Below are positions 1 through 7,277 of a stretch of 58,153 nt of DNA, piece after piece. Origin of the DNA: Myxococcales bacterium (GTDB taxonomy: Bacteria; Myxococcota_A; Polyangia; Polyangiales; Houyiibacteriaceae); contig JAHBWH010000031.1 in the NCBI GenBank assembly GCA_019637115.1, positions 1 to 58,153 of the forward strand. The letters run 5' to 3'. Each line of letters begins with the position of its first letter. Within the stretch, counting starts at the first letter, position 1. The notes under the pieces were generated by a model. That model saw only the letters and a program-made list of their open reading frames with translations, was not told where the DNA came from and searched no databases. The translations under genes and the position numbers were made by a program.

Positions 1-84
1 CCAGTCCGAGTCCCAGTCCGAGTCCCAGTCCGAGTCCCAGTCCCAGTCCGAGTCCCAGTCCGAGTCCAACTCCGACTCCGACCC
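1..84. repeat. 12-bp CAGTCCGAGTCC array, (GGANNC)n family
   Basis: About six units alternate cagtcc and gagtcc and continue off the left edge. On the other strand the unit is GGACTS, which fits the GGANNC formula of five other arrays in the window. The array is in frame with the partial ORF ending at 268, where it encodes Gln-Ser-Glu-Ser repeats. Confidence 0.9.
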
Positions 85-268
85 CATGTTCAACTCCGAC
101 ACCGCGTCCGAGCCCATCACGCTCGACGAGCCACCCACCGGACTCCGCGACGCGGATGCGGCGCTCTGGGGGGCGCTCGCGGCGGTCGAGGCCCTCAAGC
201 GCGCGCTCGGCGTCGGTGTGCCCGCCGATCCCGACGCGCTCTTCCGCGGCCTCGAAGGGGGGCGCTGA
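2..268 (+). CDS. 3-prime end of an unidentified Ser/Glu-rich ORF
   Basis: The open frame enters from the left edge as a (Q-S-E-S) repeat and ends in about 60 residues of ordinary protein sequence (ALWGALAAVEALKRALG, final residues LEGGR). No family is recognised; the tail is Ala-rich and probably helical. Its TGA overlaps the cysM ATG by one base (TGATG), so the two are likely translationally coupled and the product may belong to the same sulfur pathway. Elsewhere, CysM/JAMM pairs sit with a ThiS/MoaD-like sulfur carrier ending in Gly-Gly. The GG here is suggestive, but the tail does not look like a beta-grasp fold. The gene may be longer, or may start at the ATG at 86. Confidence 0.5.
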   Translation, partial: QSESQSESQSESQSQSESQSESNSDSDPMFNSDTASEPITLDEPPTGLRDADAALWGALAAVEALKRALGVGVPADPDALFRGLEGGR

Positions 269-1197
269 TGCGACACGCCCGCATCGACTCGATCCTCGAG
301 GCCGTGGGCCAGACCCCGCTCGTGCGCCTCCGCAGCCTCGAGCCTGCGGGCGTCGAGATCTACCTGAAGCTCGAGTACATGAACCCCGGCGGCTCGGTGA
401 AAGACAGGCCGGCCCGCCAGATGATCCTCGACGCGCTCGCCGATGGGCGGCTCGGCGAGGGAAAGATCCTGATCGACTCGACCAGCGGCAACACGGGCGT
501 CGCGTACTCGCTCTTCGGAGCCGCGCTGGGGCTGCGCGTGCAGCTCGTGATGCCGAGCAACGTCACGCAGGCCCGCAAGGACATCACCCGCGCCTTCGGC
601 AGCGAGCTCATCTTCAGCGATCCGATGGACGGCAGCGACGGCGCGATCCGGCTCGCGAAGGAGATCGTCGCGCGCGATCCCGAGCGCTACTTCTACCCGG
701 ACCAATACGCGAACCCCTCGAACCCGCGCGCGCATTACCTCGGCACCGGCGCCGAGATCCTCGCGCAGGTCGGTGACCGCCTCACCCACTTCGTCGCCGG
801 CCTCGGCACGAGCGGCACGTGCATGGGGACGACCCGACGGCTGAAGGAGCATGCGCGGCCGATCCACTGCGTCGCCGTGGAGCCGGCCGAGGCGCTGCAC
901 GGGCTCGAGGGCCTCAAGCACATGGGCAGCTCGATCGTCCCGCCGATCTACGAACCCGAGCTCCTCGACGAGATCCTCCCCGTCGCGACCGAGGACGGCT
1001 GGAGGATGAGCGACCGCCTCGCGGCCGACGAGGGGCTGCACGTCGGCCACTCGACCGGGGCGAACGCCCACGGAGCGCTGGTGCTCGCCGAGCGGGTCGC
1101 GGCGCGAGGCGAGCGCGGCTGCGTCGTCGCCATCGCCTGCGACCGCGGCGATCGCTACTTCGCGCCGATGAAGTGGGAGAAACACTACCTCTGGTGA
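268..1197 (+). CDS. cysM: Cysteine synthase, CysM/CysK family
   Basis: A PLP-dependent beta-replacement enzyme of 309 residues, the usual family length, that makes cysteine from an activated serine and a sulfur donor in the cytoplasm. The PLP-lysine motif GGSVKDRPA lies at about residues 40-48, and the substrate loop STSGNTG at about 72-78. A Gly-rich phosphate-binding stretch (GLGTSGTCMG) lies near residue 180. The gene is followed 53 bp later by a JAMM peptidase. In actinobacteria that pairing marks the protein-thiocarboxylate route (CysM, CysO, Mec) rather than the sulfide route, so CysM is preferred over CysK by context. The start overlaps the upstream stop. Donor specificity is inferred. 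Confidence 0.88.
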   Translation: MRHARIDSILEAVGQTPLVRLRSLEPAGVEIYLKLEYMNPGGSVKDRPARQMILDALADGRLGEGKILIDSTSGNTGVAYSLFGAALGLRVQLVMPSNVTQARKDITRAFGSELIFSDPMDGSDGAIRLAKEIVARDPERYFYPDQYANPSNPRAHYLGTGAEILAQVGDRLTHFVAGLGTSGTCMGTTRRLKEHARPIHCVAVEPAEALHGLEGLKHMGSSIVPPIYEPELLDEILPVATEDGWRMSDRLAADEGLHVGHSTGANAHGALVLAERVAARGERGCVVAIACDRGDRYFAPMKWEKHYLW

Positions 1198-1250
1198 GCC
1201 TGCAGCGCGCCCTCCCCGCGCCGGGCCCCACGACGAGAGACGACACGATC

Positions 1251-1760
1251 ATGGCCCACCCCCAATACCCTGACCTGCCCTGGATCGAGGGCGACCTGAT
1301 CATCCGCCCCGAGGTGCTCGCCGACGTCGAAGCGCATGCGCTCGCCGAGTACCCGAGCGAGTGCTGCGGATTCCTCTTCGGTCCCGAGGGAGAGGCGGCG
1401 CTCCTCGACGAGGGCAAGCGCGAGGTGAACGAGGCGGACAAATACCACCGCCTCGATCCGGAGACCTTCCCGCGCACCTCCCGCACCTACTTCAAAATCC
1501 ACGAGCTCCGCGCCGCGCGGACGCTCGACGAGGCCGCCACCGCGGGGCGTCCGCTCAAGGTCATCTACCACTCGCATTGCGACGCCGGCGCGTACTTCTC
1601 GGCCGAGGACGCGGCGACCTTCGCCCAGGGCGGTGCGCTCACCTGGCCGTGCGCGTTCCTCGTCGTGGCGGTCGAGGGCGGCGCGATCACCGAGCGCCGC
1701 CTCTGGGTCCACGTGCCCGGCACGGACGAGTTCCGCGAGTCGAGCCTCCGCGTGGAGTAG
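1251..1760 (+). CDS. JAMM/MPN+ metallopeptidase, M67 (Mec-like)
   Basis: A 169-residue zinc peptidase of the Mov34/MPN/PAD-1 family. The catalytic set is complete: a Glu in SECCGF near residue 38, and the metal motif HSHCDAGAYFSAED (H-x-H, then S-x-x-D) near residues 106-119. Bacterial relatives remove cysteine or other adducts from the C terminus of small sulfur-carrier proteins. Lying just after cysM, the likely job here is releasing newly made cysteine from a carrier. The carrier itself is not identified in the window. The ATG start is chosen because the conserved domain begins about 15 residues later; longer frames upstream run into cysM. Confidence 0.85.
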   Translation: MAHPQYPDLPWIEGDLIIRPEVLADVEAHALAEYPSECCGFLFGPEGEAALLDEGKREVNEADKYHRLDPETFPRTSRTYFKIHELRAARTLDEAATAGRPLKVIYHSHCDAGAYFSAEDAATFAQGGALTWPCAFLVVAVEGGAITERRLWVHVPGTDEFRESSLRVE

Positions 1761-1790
1761 CCTCGCGACGGCGGCCGGGAGACCTCCCCC

Positions 1791-1856
1791 ATCGACCTCC
1801 CATCGACCTCCCATCGACCTCCCATCGACCTCCCATCGACCTCCCATCGACCGCCT
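1791..1856. repeat. 11-bp tandem repeat ATCGACCTCCC
   Basis: Five perfect 11-bp units occupy 1791-1845, followed by a diverged sixth (ATCGACCGCCT). The array begins about 30 bp after the JAMM gene stop. The unit length is not a multiple of three, which argues against a coding role. Confidence 0.95.
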
Positions 1857-1902
1857 GTCGACCCAGGCGGTCGAGGAGTTGGGCCTGCGGAGGCCGACGC
1901 CT

Positions 1903-1908
1903 TACGCT
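1903..1908 (+). promoter_or_regulatory. -10-like TACGCT, 7 nt before the start
   Basis: TACGCT fits TANNNT and sits 7 nt upstream of the ATG at 1916 with no Shine-Dalgarno between. Transcription would start at or next to the A of ATG. No convincing -35 is seen. The same arrangement recurs at many genes in the window. Confidence 0.42.
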
Positions 1909-1915
1909 GGAGTCG

Positions 1916-2569
1916 ATGCGGTCGGCCATCCAAGGGCTCCTCGGCGTGGCGGTCGGCGCGAGCCTCGTGCTGCTCGCCGACGTCGCGATCGCGCGCGTGT
2001 CGATGGCGCGCGCGATCGAGGCGCGTTCGGCCCCGTCGCTCGGGCGGCTCCCGCCGCCGCGGACGCTCGACGCGCCTCCGGTCCATCACGAGCGGGAGGC
2101 CCGCAAGGAGCCGCCCAGCCACGCGCCAGCGGAGACGCTCCGGGCCGACGTCACCTTCTTCAACCTCCATACCCGAGAGCTGCTCGGTGTCGGCGCGGCC
2201 ACCCCCGATCCGGCCGCCCTCTCCCGCTTCCTGCGCTGCCGCGTCACCTACGACGAGACGACCATCGATCCCACCCCGGTCGTGGTGGCGTACGAGATGG
2301 CGACCCGCTTCGGCGCCTCGCGGGTCGAGATCGTGAGTGGCTACCGCTCGCCGAAGATGAACGAGATGCTCCGCAAGAAGGAGCGCGAGGTCGCCGCCAC
2401 GAGCCGACACATGAGCGGCGAAGCGCTCGACTTCCGCGTGGTCGGCGTCGACGCGCGGACCCTGGCGGGCGCGGTCGCCGAAGGCCACGTGGGCGGCATC
2501 GGGACCTACCCGATCAGCAACTTCGTCCACGTCGACGTCGGCCCGAACCGACGCTGGCGCGGCCGCTGA
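1916..2569 (+). CDS. M15-like (DUF882/YcbK-type) peptidase
   Basis: A 217-residue exported protein. The first 20 or so residues form a signal or anchor segment (GLLGVAVGASLVLLADVAIA), followed by a Pro/Arg-rich linker to about residue 75. The C-terminal 140 residues have the M15/DUF882 layout: SGYRSPKMNEML, then SRHMSGEALDFRV (zinc ligands His and Asp), then FVHVDVG (last zinc His). The family cleaves peptidoglycan stem peptides or binds them. Target bond and specificity are not evident. The ATG at 1916 is preferred because it begins the hydrophobic segment; the upstream frame crosses the 11-bp repeats. Confidence 0.8.
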   Translation: MRSAIQGLLGVAVGASLVLLADVAIARVSMARAIEARSAPSLGRLPPPRTLDAPPVHHEREARKEPPSHAPAETLRADVTFFNLHTRELLGVGAATPDPAALSRFLRCRVTYDETTIDPTPVVVAYEMATRFGASRVEIVSGYRSPKMNEMLRKKEREVAATSRHMSGEALDFRVVGVDARTLAGAVAEGHVGGIGTYPISNFVHVDVGPNRRWRGR

Positions 2570-2612
2570 GCTTCGGGGACACGGGACGAGCGTGGCGCGC
2601 GCGGGGCTGGGG

Positions 2613-2618
2613 TACGCT
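2613..2618 (+). promoter_or_regulatory. -10-like TACGCT, 6 nt before the start
   Basis: TACGCT ends 6 nt before the ATG at 2625. The box is identical to that of the preceding gene, again without a Shine-Dalgarno, and suggests a leaderless message. Confidence 0.42.
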
Positions 2619-2624
2619 CGCGCC

Positions 2625-3053
2625 ATGAGCAGCTACCGGAACCCCACCCCCACCGTGGACGTGATCGTCGAGCTGGATGGCGGCGTCGTGCTCATCGAGC
2701 GGAAGAACGCGCCGCTCGGGTGGGCGCTGCCCGGCGGCTTCGTCGACGAGGGAGAGCGCGTGGAAGACGCCGCGATCCGCGAGGTGGCCGAGGAGACGGG
2801 CCTCGAGGTCGAGCTACGGGTCCTTCTCGGCGTGTACAGCGATCCCGCGCGAGATCCACGGCAGCACAACCTCTCGGTGGTCTACGTGGGCCTCGGTCGA
2901 GGCCGGCCCGAAGGCCGTGACGACGCGGCGCGCGCTCAGGTCTTCGCGCTGGACGCCCTCCCCGCGCCGCTCTGCTTCGACCACGCGCTCATCTTGGACG
3001 ACTACCGTCGCTGGAAGCGCGAGGGCGTCCTTCCTGCGCCGCGACCGAGCTGA
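2625..3053 (+). CDS. NUDIX hydrolase
   Basis: A 142-residue single-domain NUDIX protein. The Nudix box is intact at about residues 37-60: GGFVDEGERVED, then REVAEETGL, matching G-x5-E-x7-R-E-U-x-E-E-x-G-U. It binds Mg2+ and hydrolyses a nucleoside diphosphate linked to another moiety. The remainder resembles ADP-ribose-type or general MutT-like members, but the substrate cannot be assigned. The ATG at 2625 is chosen over an in-frame start 33 nt upstream because it is preceded by a TACGCT box and gives the standard N-terminal strand. Confidence 0.88.
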   Translation: MSSYRNPTPTVDVIVELDGGVVLIERKNAPLGWALPGGFVDEGERVEDAAIREVAEETGLEVELRVLLGVYSDPARDPRQHNLSVVYVGLGRGRPEGRDDAARAQVFALDALPAPLCFDHALILDDYRRWKREGVLPAPRPS

Positions 3054-3069
3054 TCGCTGCTGCGCCGTC

Positions 3070-3162
3070 CGCTCCGGGGTCGAGTCCGCGTCCGAGCTCC
3101 GGGTCCGGGTCCGGGTCCGGGTCCGGGTCTGGGTCCGAGTCTGGGTCCGGGTCTGGGTTCGA
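3070..3162. repeat. Degenerate GGGTCC/GGGTCT hexamer array
   Basis: About 14 hexamers lie in the gap between the NUDIX gene and the end of rplS. The reverse complement is GGACCC/AGACCC, the GGANNC formula. No gene is supported here although several frames are open. Confidence 0.88.
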
Positions 3163-3184
3163 CCGACTCGCGCACGCGCACGCG

Positions 3185-3289
3185 CACGTGGACGTGGACG
3201 TGGACGATGTGGGCGTGGACGACGTGGACGTGGACGAGGACGTACGTGGACCTACGTGGACGTGGACGTACGTGGACGTGCACGTTCCG
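3185..3289. repeat. GTGGAC/GACGTG hexamer array
   Basis: A second, different hexamer block follows directly, with units gacgtg and cgtggac and interspersed tacgtg. Together with the preceding array it fills most of the 341-bp gap at 3054-3394, which otherwise holds only an inverted repeat and a hairpin. Confidence 0.85.
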
Positions 3290-3294
3290 CGAGT

Positions 3295-3315
3295 TTGGCA
3301 CGTTTGCTGTGCCAA
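3295..3315. repeat. Perfect 7-bp inverted repeat TTGGCAC/GTGCCAA
   Basis: Arms at 3295-3301 and 3309-3315 with a 7-nt centre form a dyad typical of an operator, or a weak hairpin. It lies beyond the rplS terminator hairpin, so its role is unclear. Confidence 0.5.
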
Positions 3316-3346
3316 GTTCTCGCGTCGAGCAGATGGACGGAGCGAC

Positions 3347-3370
3347 GACGGGCGCCCGAGGGCGCCCGTC
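3347..3370 (-). terminator. Hairpin after rplS
   Basis: Arms GACGGGCGCCC (3347-3357) and GGGCGCCCGTC (3360-3370) pair perfectly, about 25 nt past the rplS stop on the minus strand. There is no U tract, so it is a strong stem but not a classical intrinsic terminator. Confidence 0.6.
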
Positions 3371-3394
3371 TTCGTCACTTGCTTCGGCCGGGTC

Positions 3395-3793
3395 TCACTT
3401 GGAGGCGGCGCCGTACTCCTTGAGCACGTCGTCGGCGCCCGACTTCTGGCTGGCGCGCAGGCGGGCCTTCTTGCCGCGGAGATCGCGGAGGTAGTAGAGG
3501 CGGCTGCGGCGGACGTGGCCGCGGGCCGTGATCTCCACCTTCTCGATGCGGGGCGAGTGGAGCGGGAAGATGCGCTCGACGCCGACGCCATACGACATCT
3601 TGCGGACCGTGAAGGTCGAGCGCAGGCCGCCGCGGTGCTGCCGGATGACCACGCCCTGGAAGACCTGGACGCGCTCCTTGTCCCCCTCGCGGATGCGGAA
3701 GTGGACCTTGACCGTGTCGCCCGACCGGAAGGGCGGGAGCTCTCGGAGTTGGGCCTTCTCGAGGGCCTCGATTTGCGGGACCGTGCTGCTCAT
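3395..3793 (-). CDS. rplS: 50S ribosomal protein L19
   Basis: A 132-residue protein matching L19 throughout: [49 protein letters not shown], and the basic C terminus [18 protein letters not shown]. It sits at the 30S-50S interface of the large subunit. A short extra tail ([15 protein letters not shown]) follows the core. It is the last gene of the rpsP-trmD operon, as in many bacteria, and is followed by a strong hairpin. The 139-bp gap to the preceding methyltransferase gene could hold an internal promoter. Confidence 0.97.
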   Translation of the reverse strand: MSSTVPQIEALEKAQLRELPPFRSGDTVKVHFRIREGDKERVQVFQGVVIRQHRGGLRSTFTVRKMSYGVGVERIFPLHSPRIEKVEITARGHVRRSRLYYLRDLRGKKARLRASQKSGADDVLKEYGAASK

Positions 3794-3932
3794 GGTGGCG
3801 TCTCTGGTCGCGAGCCCGGAGGGCTGGGCGAGTGGGGGCTCGATCGTTGGCTGGGGCTCGAGCCGTAGCTGGGTCGGTGAAGCCGGAGCTTCGAAAACGG
3901 GAGCGGCTGCTTAGCATCGGCCCCGGAGGCCG

Positions 3933-4535
3933 TCAACGACTGCCGTCCTCGGGCGCGACGTGAGCGGCGACCCGCTCGTCCCCGAAGAGCCGGTCGAGGG
4001 CGATCGCCACCGCCGCGCGCACGCTGAGGTGGTTGTATCCCCCGGGCCGGATGGGGGCGAGCCGCGCGTCGGCCGCCGCGAGGACCTCCTCGGCGAGGCC
4101 GTAACCCGTACCGAAGAGGAGGAGCGTGGGGCGATCGCTCGCGGCGATCGCGCGCGCCTCATCGGCGAAGCTCTGGACCTCTACGCCGTCCGCGCGGGCC
4201 GCGGTCACCACCCGGCGGGGCGGGCTCCCGGTCTCGGCCGCGATCGCGGCCTCGGCGTCGGCGAGGGTCGCGACGGGCCGCACGAGCTGCATCGCCGCCA
4301 TCCGCGCCGGAACCCGCTTGCCGCCTGCTCCCTCGAGCCAATGGCGGAGCATCGTCCGCACGATCGCTTGCTGCGCGTCGATCGGCGTGACGACGAAATA
4401 GCCCGCGAGCTCATAGGTGCGCGCGCTCCGCGCGATGTCGTGGACGTCGAGGTTCGTGATCGCCGTCGTCACGGTGGCGCCTTCGCGGTCGCGCACGGGG
4501 TGATGGACGAGGGCCAGGTAGACCGGGCGCGTCAT
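3933..4535 (-). CDS. SPOUT-fold RNA methyltransferase (PF09936-like)
   Basis: A 200-residue protein resembling the Methyltrn_RNA_4 group of SAM-dependent SPOUT enzymes. The N terminus YLALVHHPVRDREG and ITNLDVHDIARSARTY are typical. The trefoil-knot region is at the C terminus (LLLFGTGYGLAEEV, then PGGYNHLSVRAAVAIALDR). In delta-type proteobacteria this family often lies between trmD and rplS, as here. The RNA target is not established. The ATG at 4535 is chosen over an in-frame start 15 nt earlier because a GGGAGG Shine-Dalgarno lies just upstream. Confidence 0.8.
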   Translation of the reverse strand: MTRPVYLALVHHPVRDREGATVTTAITNLDVHDIARSARTYELAGYFVVTPIDAQQAIVRTMLRHWLEGAGGKRVPARMAAMQLVRPVATLADAEAAIAAETGSPPRRVVTAARADGVEVQSFADEARAIAASDRPTLLLFGTGYGLAEEVLAAADARLAPIRPGGYNHLSVRAAVAIALDRLFGDERVAAHVAPEDGSR

Positions 4536-4590
4536 GCTCCAACCTCCCAAGCAGCCGTCGACGATCGTCCCTCCACGCTCACGGCCCGGC

Positions 4591-5391
4591 TCACGAATCC
4601 GTCTCCTGTTCTGCGTCGAGCTCGGCGAGCAGCGCTCGATCGAGCTTCGTCGGCTCGAGGCGCGCGAAGAGATCGGGGCGGCGCGCGCGGGTCCGACGCA
4701 GCGCCTCCTTGCGACGCCACCGCGCGATCGCGGCGTGGTTCCCGCTCGACAGGATCCCCGGCACGCGGAGTCCCCGGAATTCGGCCGGGCGCGTGTACTG
4801 CGGATACTCGAGCAGACCGCTCTGGTGCGACTCCTCGACCGCCGAGCCCTCGTTGCCCAGCACGCCAGGCACGAGCCGCGCGCTCGCCTCGATCATCGTG
4901 AGCGCGGCGATCTCGCCGCCGAGCAGGACGAAGTCGCCGAGCGAAATCTCCTCGTCGACGAAGCCGCGGATCCGCTCGTCGAAGCCCTCGTAGCGGCCGC
5001 AGACGAAGGTGACGCAGGAGAGCGACGCGAAGCGCTCGGCGACGCGCTGGTCGAAGACCGCGCCCTGCGGTGTGAGCAAGACGCGGCGCGTCGGTCGCCC
5101 GTGCCGCGCCTCGTCGAGGCGCTCGAGCGCGCCGACGATCGGGCCCGGCATCATCACCATGCCGCTGCCGCCGCCGTAGGGCGCGTCATCCGTGCTGCGG
5201 TGCTTGTCGGTCGCGAGCTCGCGCGGGTTGATCGCCTCGATCTCGACGACGCCCGCGTCGATCGCCTTGCCGAGCAGACCGACGCGCAGCGCGGCCACGA
5301 TCTCGGGGAAGAGCGTGACGATCTCGAAGCGGATCGAGGACCGCGCGGGCTCGTCCGTCGCCGCCTCGGGCTCTTGGCGCGTGTCGGTCAT
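4591..5391 (-). CDS. trmD: tRNA (guanine-N1)-methyltransferase
   Basis: A 266-residue SPOUT enzyme that makes m1G37 in tRNAs and so guards the reading frame. The family signatures are present: [11 protein letters not shown], the SAM/knot motifs [23 protein letters not shown], and [11 protein letters not shown]. The C-terminal RNA-contact region contains [24 protein letters not shown]. The N-terminal extension of about 20 residues before the core is acidic and low complexity. It is separated from rimM by 178 bp of tandem repeats that copy the rimM 3-prime end, which is unusual in an otherwise compact operon. Confidence 0.97.
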   Translation of the reverse strand: MTDTRQEPEAATDEPARSSIRFEIVTLFPEIVAALRVGLLGKAIDAGVVEIEAINPRELATDKHRSTDDAPYGGGSGMVMMPGPIVGALERLDEARHGRPTRRVLLTPQGAVFDQRVAERFASLSCVTFVCGRYEGFDERIRGFVDEEISLGDFVLLGGEIAALTMIEASARLVPGVLGNEGSAVEESHQSGLLEYPQYTRPAEFRGLRVPGILSSGNHAAIARWRRKEALRRTRARRPDLFARLEPTKLDRALLAELDAEQETDS

Positions 5392-5398
5392 CTGGGAC

Positions 5399-5611
5399 GC
5401 TCCGTTCGTTGCGCGGGGACGTCGGCGCTCATTGGATGGGGACGTCGTCCCACGGCCCGGCCTCGACGACGCTCCGCTCGTTCCAAGAGGACGTCGGCGC
5501 TCATTGGACGGGAACGTCCCATGGCCCGACCTCGACGACGCTCCGCTCGTTCCGAGGGGACGTCGGCGCTCATTGGACGGGGACGTCGTCCCACGGCCCG
5601 ACCTCGACGAC
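5399..5611 (-). repeat. Tandem copies of the rimM 3-prime coding end
   Basis: Three units occupy 5399-5470 (72 bp), 5471-5539 (69 bp) and 5540-5611 (72 bp). The last includes the true end of rimM. Each unit repeats the codons for [13 protein letters not shown] and the TGA (complement at 5570-5572, 5501-5503 and 5429-5431). Unit lengths are multiples of three, and the 69-bp copy lacks exactly one codon. The array fills the whole rimM-trmD spacer. Confidence 0.95.
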
Positions 5612-6088
5612 GCCGCCCTCCACGTCCACGTCGACCACCCAGGGCTCGACGATCGGCACCTCTCGGACGCCGTCCTCCGAGCGCACCTTCAGGCAAGCGA
5701 CGCTCGGGTACTCGAAGACGTCCTCGATCACACCGACGTCGAGGCCGTCACGCTGGACGCGCAGCCCGACGAGGTCGACGAGGTAAAACTCGTCCTCCTC
5801 GAGGTCCTCGAAGCGGGCGCGAGGGACGAGCACCTCGACGCCACGGAGCGCCTCGGCCGCCTCCCGCGTGGCCACGCCCGCGAGGCGCGCGACCAGGTGC
5901 TTGCCGGGGACGATCCGCAACGTCTGGACCTCGACCTCGCGATCCCCATCGGGGAACCGCAGCACGATCGGGGCGGCCTCATCCCACAGCGGCGAGTCGA
6001 GGTTGTGCGCATGAATGCGCACCTCACCTCGGATGCCGTGTGGCTTGATCACCACCCCGACGGCGACGAGCGTGTCGGGCGAGATCAT
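5570..6088 (-). CDS. rimM: Ribosome maturation factor RimM
   Basis: A 172-residue 16S rRNA processing factor that binds S19 during 30S head assembly. The N-terminal RimM domain starts [18 protein letters not shown] (residues 8-25). The PRC-barrel half contains [12 protein letters not shown] and the closing [16 protein letters not shown]. The C terminus reads [12 protein letters not shown], and that segment with its stop codon is duplicated twice more downstream. It starts 10 bp after khpA. Length is normal for the family, so the duplication has not extended the protein. Confidence 0.95.
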   Translation of the reverse strand: MISPDTLVAVGVVIKPHGIRGEVRIHAHNLDSPLWDEAAPIVLRFPDGDREVEVQTLRIVPGKHLVARLAGVATREAAEALRGVEVLVPRARFEDLEEDEFYLVDLVGLRVQRDGLDVGVIEDVFEYPSVACLKVRSEDGVREVPIVEPWVVDVDVEGGVVEVGPWDDVPVQ

Positions 6089-6098
6089 CGCGCCGCCC

Positions 6099-6338
6099 TC
6101 ACTCGAGGATGTCGAGGATCGCGCGCTTGCGGCTGCGGGTGGCCATCGTGGCGAGGAGCGTGCGGATCGCCCTGGCGGTCCGCCCTTCCTTGCCGATGAC
6201 CTTCCCGAGGTCCCCCTGCGCGACGCTGAGCTCGAAGACGTAGGCGCGGTCCTCTTCGACGACCTTCACCTCGACCGCGTCCGGGTCGTCCACGAGGGCC
6301 TTCGCGAGGAAAGCCACGAGCTCGCGCATGGCCTCCAT
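6099..6338 (-). CDS. khpA: KH-domain RNA-binding protein KhpA
   Basis: A 79-residue single KH domain with the RNA-binding GxxG loop in GKVIGKEGRTARAIR at about residues 45-59. Typical ends are MRELVAFLAKALVDDPDAV and RKRAILDILE. It is a small cytoplasmic RNA chaperone found between rpsP and rimM in many phyla. The ATG at 6338 overlaps the rpsP TGA by one base, so this start is favoured and implies coupling. Confidence 0.92.
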   Translation of the reverse strand: MEAMRELVAFLAKALVDDPDAVEVKVVEEDRAYVFELSVAQGDLGKVIGKEGRTARAIRTLLATMATRSRKRAILDILE

Positions 6339-6592
6339 CAGGCGCTCGCGCCCGTGGCCTTGCCGTGCTCGCGCACGACCTTCGAGACGCGGTCGCTCAT
6401 CTGCGCGCCGACGCCCTTCCAGTACGAGAGGCGGTCGTAGTCGACCTTCGCCTCGGTGATGGGGCGCGAGGGATCGTAATGACCGATCTCCTCGATGAAC
6501 CGGCCATCGCGAGCCTTCTGATGGTCGGTGACGACCAGATGATAAAACGGGCGCTTCTTGGAGCCCGCCCGAGCGAGCCGAACCTTGACCAT
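6338..6592 (-). CDS. rpsP: 30S ribosomal protein S16
   Basis: An 84-residue S16 with the standard beginning VKVRLARAGSKKRPFYHLVV and the motifs GRFIEEIGHYDP and DRLSYWKGVGAQMSDRV. It is a primary assembly protein of the 30S body and the first gene of the operon. A sigma70-type promoter lies about 50 bp upstream, and the leader includes a small hairpin. Confidence 0.97.
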   Translation of the reverse strand: MVKVRLARAGSKKRPFYHLVVTDHQKARDGRFIEEIGHYDPSRPITEAKVDYDRLSYWKGVGAQMSDRVSKVVREHGKATGASA

Positions 6593-6623
6593 GATGTTCC
6601 TCGTCTTCGCGCAAAGACGCGAG

Positions 6624-6638
6624 CCCTCGGTTCGAGGG
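6624..6638 (-). promoter_or_regulatory. Small leader hairpin before rpsP
   Basis: CCCTCG and CGAGGG arms (6 bp, 3-nt loop) begin at the predicted transcript 5-prime end, so they could protect the mRNA or influence translation. Function is inferred only. Confidence 0.3.
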
Positions 6639-6645
6639 GGTGCGC

Positions 6646-6674
6646 GTTCTAGCCGTCGCTCCCCGCGCCGTCAA
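6646..6674 (-). promoter_or_regulatory. Sigma70-type promoter of the rpsP-rplS operon
   Basis: Reading the minus strand, TTGACG (6674-6669), a 17-bp spacer and TAGAAC (6651-6646) match the -35 and -10 consensus at 5 of 6 and 4 of 6 positions. The predicted start near 6639 gives a leader of about 47 nt. It lies between the tRNA-Arg gene and rpsP. Confidence 0.6.
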
Positions 6675-6692
6675 GGCTCGGGGAGCTTCCGG

Positions 6693-6766
6693 CGCCCCCG
6701 GTACGACTCGAACGTACGACCTTCAGCTTAGGAAGCCGCTGCTCTATCCACCTGAGCTACGGGGGC
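6693..6766 (-). tRNA. tRNA-Arg (anticodon CCT)
   Basis: The full cloverleaf is on the minus strand. The acceptor arm is GCCCCCG/CGGGGGC, the D arm is GCTC...GAGC, and the anticodon loop TTCCTAA has CCT at 34-36. The T loop is GTTCGAGTC. No CCA is encoded. It decodes AGG. Confidence 0.93.
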
Positions 6767-6892
6767 GGGCCCGTACGGGTAGCACCACGGCTCGGCCCAG
6801 ACAACGGGGATCCGCGGCGATCCGCGCCGATTCGCAGGAGATCGGTGGCGCGGACGTTGTCGAGGCCCGTCGGCGGCGCTAGGCCTGCGGAG

Positions 6893-7189
6893 ATGGCCCC
6901 CGACTCACGGAAGGCGCGGCTCGAAGGTGAGGTGTCACGGCTCCGTGGCCTGCGCGCCGATCTGGAGCGCGATTGGCGCCGGCTGCCCTGGTACATGTCG
7001 CCTGCGGTGGGCGGCCTGCCCGCGTTCTTCGTGTGGGGCCCCTTCGTCTCGAGCACGATCGTCGCGGGCTCCGTCACGCTCACGATGAGCGCCGCCTACC
7101 TCATCGGCGTGCGCCGAAAGGAGTACGACAGCGACATCCGCGAGGTGCTCCGCGAGATCGCGATCCTGGACGCCGCCGCCGAGGGGTGA
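6893..7189 (+). CDS. Small membrane protein of unknown function
   Basis: A 98-residue protein, not recognised. A charged helical segment (residues 1-28, LEGEVSRLRGLRADLERDW) leads into two predicted membrane spans (about 35-52 and 57-73). A charged tail (RRKEYDSDIREVLREIAILD) follows and could form a coiled coil. The second ATG at 6893 is preferred over an in-frame start 48 nt upstream because GGAG lies just before it and the extra residues look non-conserved. It stands alone between tRNA-Arg and the convergent apt gene. Confidence 0.6.
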   Translation: MAPDSRKARLEGEVSRLRGLRADLERDWRRLPWYMSPAVGGLPAFFVWGPFVSSTIVAGSVTLTMSAAYLIGVRRKEYDSDIREVLREIAILDAAAEG

Positions 7190-7277
7190 GGACCGCGTCC
7201 GACACGGCCCGCGTCCGACACCACGTCTGCGACACGCCGCGACGGCGTGCTTCCGGTTCGCCCGCAGAGGGCGCCGC

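Noticed and set aside
2-268. Upstream ORF as a ubiquitin-like sulfur carrier ending in Gly-Gly
   Set aside because: The visible tail is Ala-rich and helical, not beta-grasp-like, and one Arg follows GG. Kept only as a possibility.
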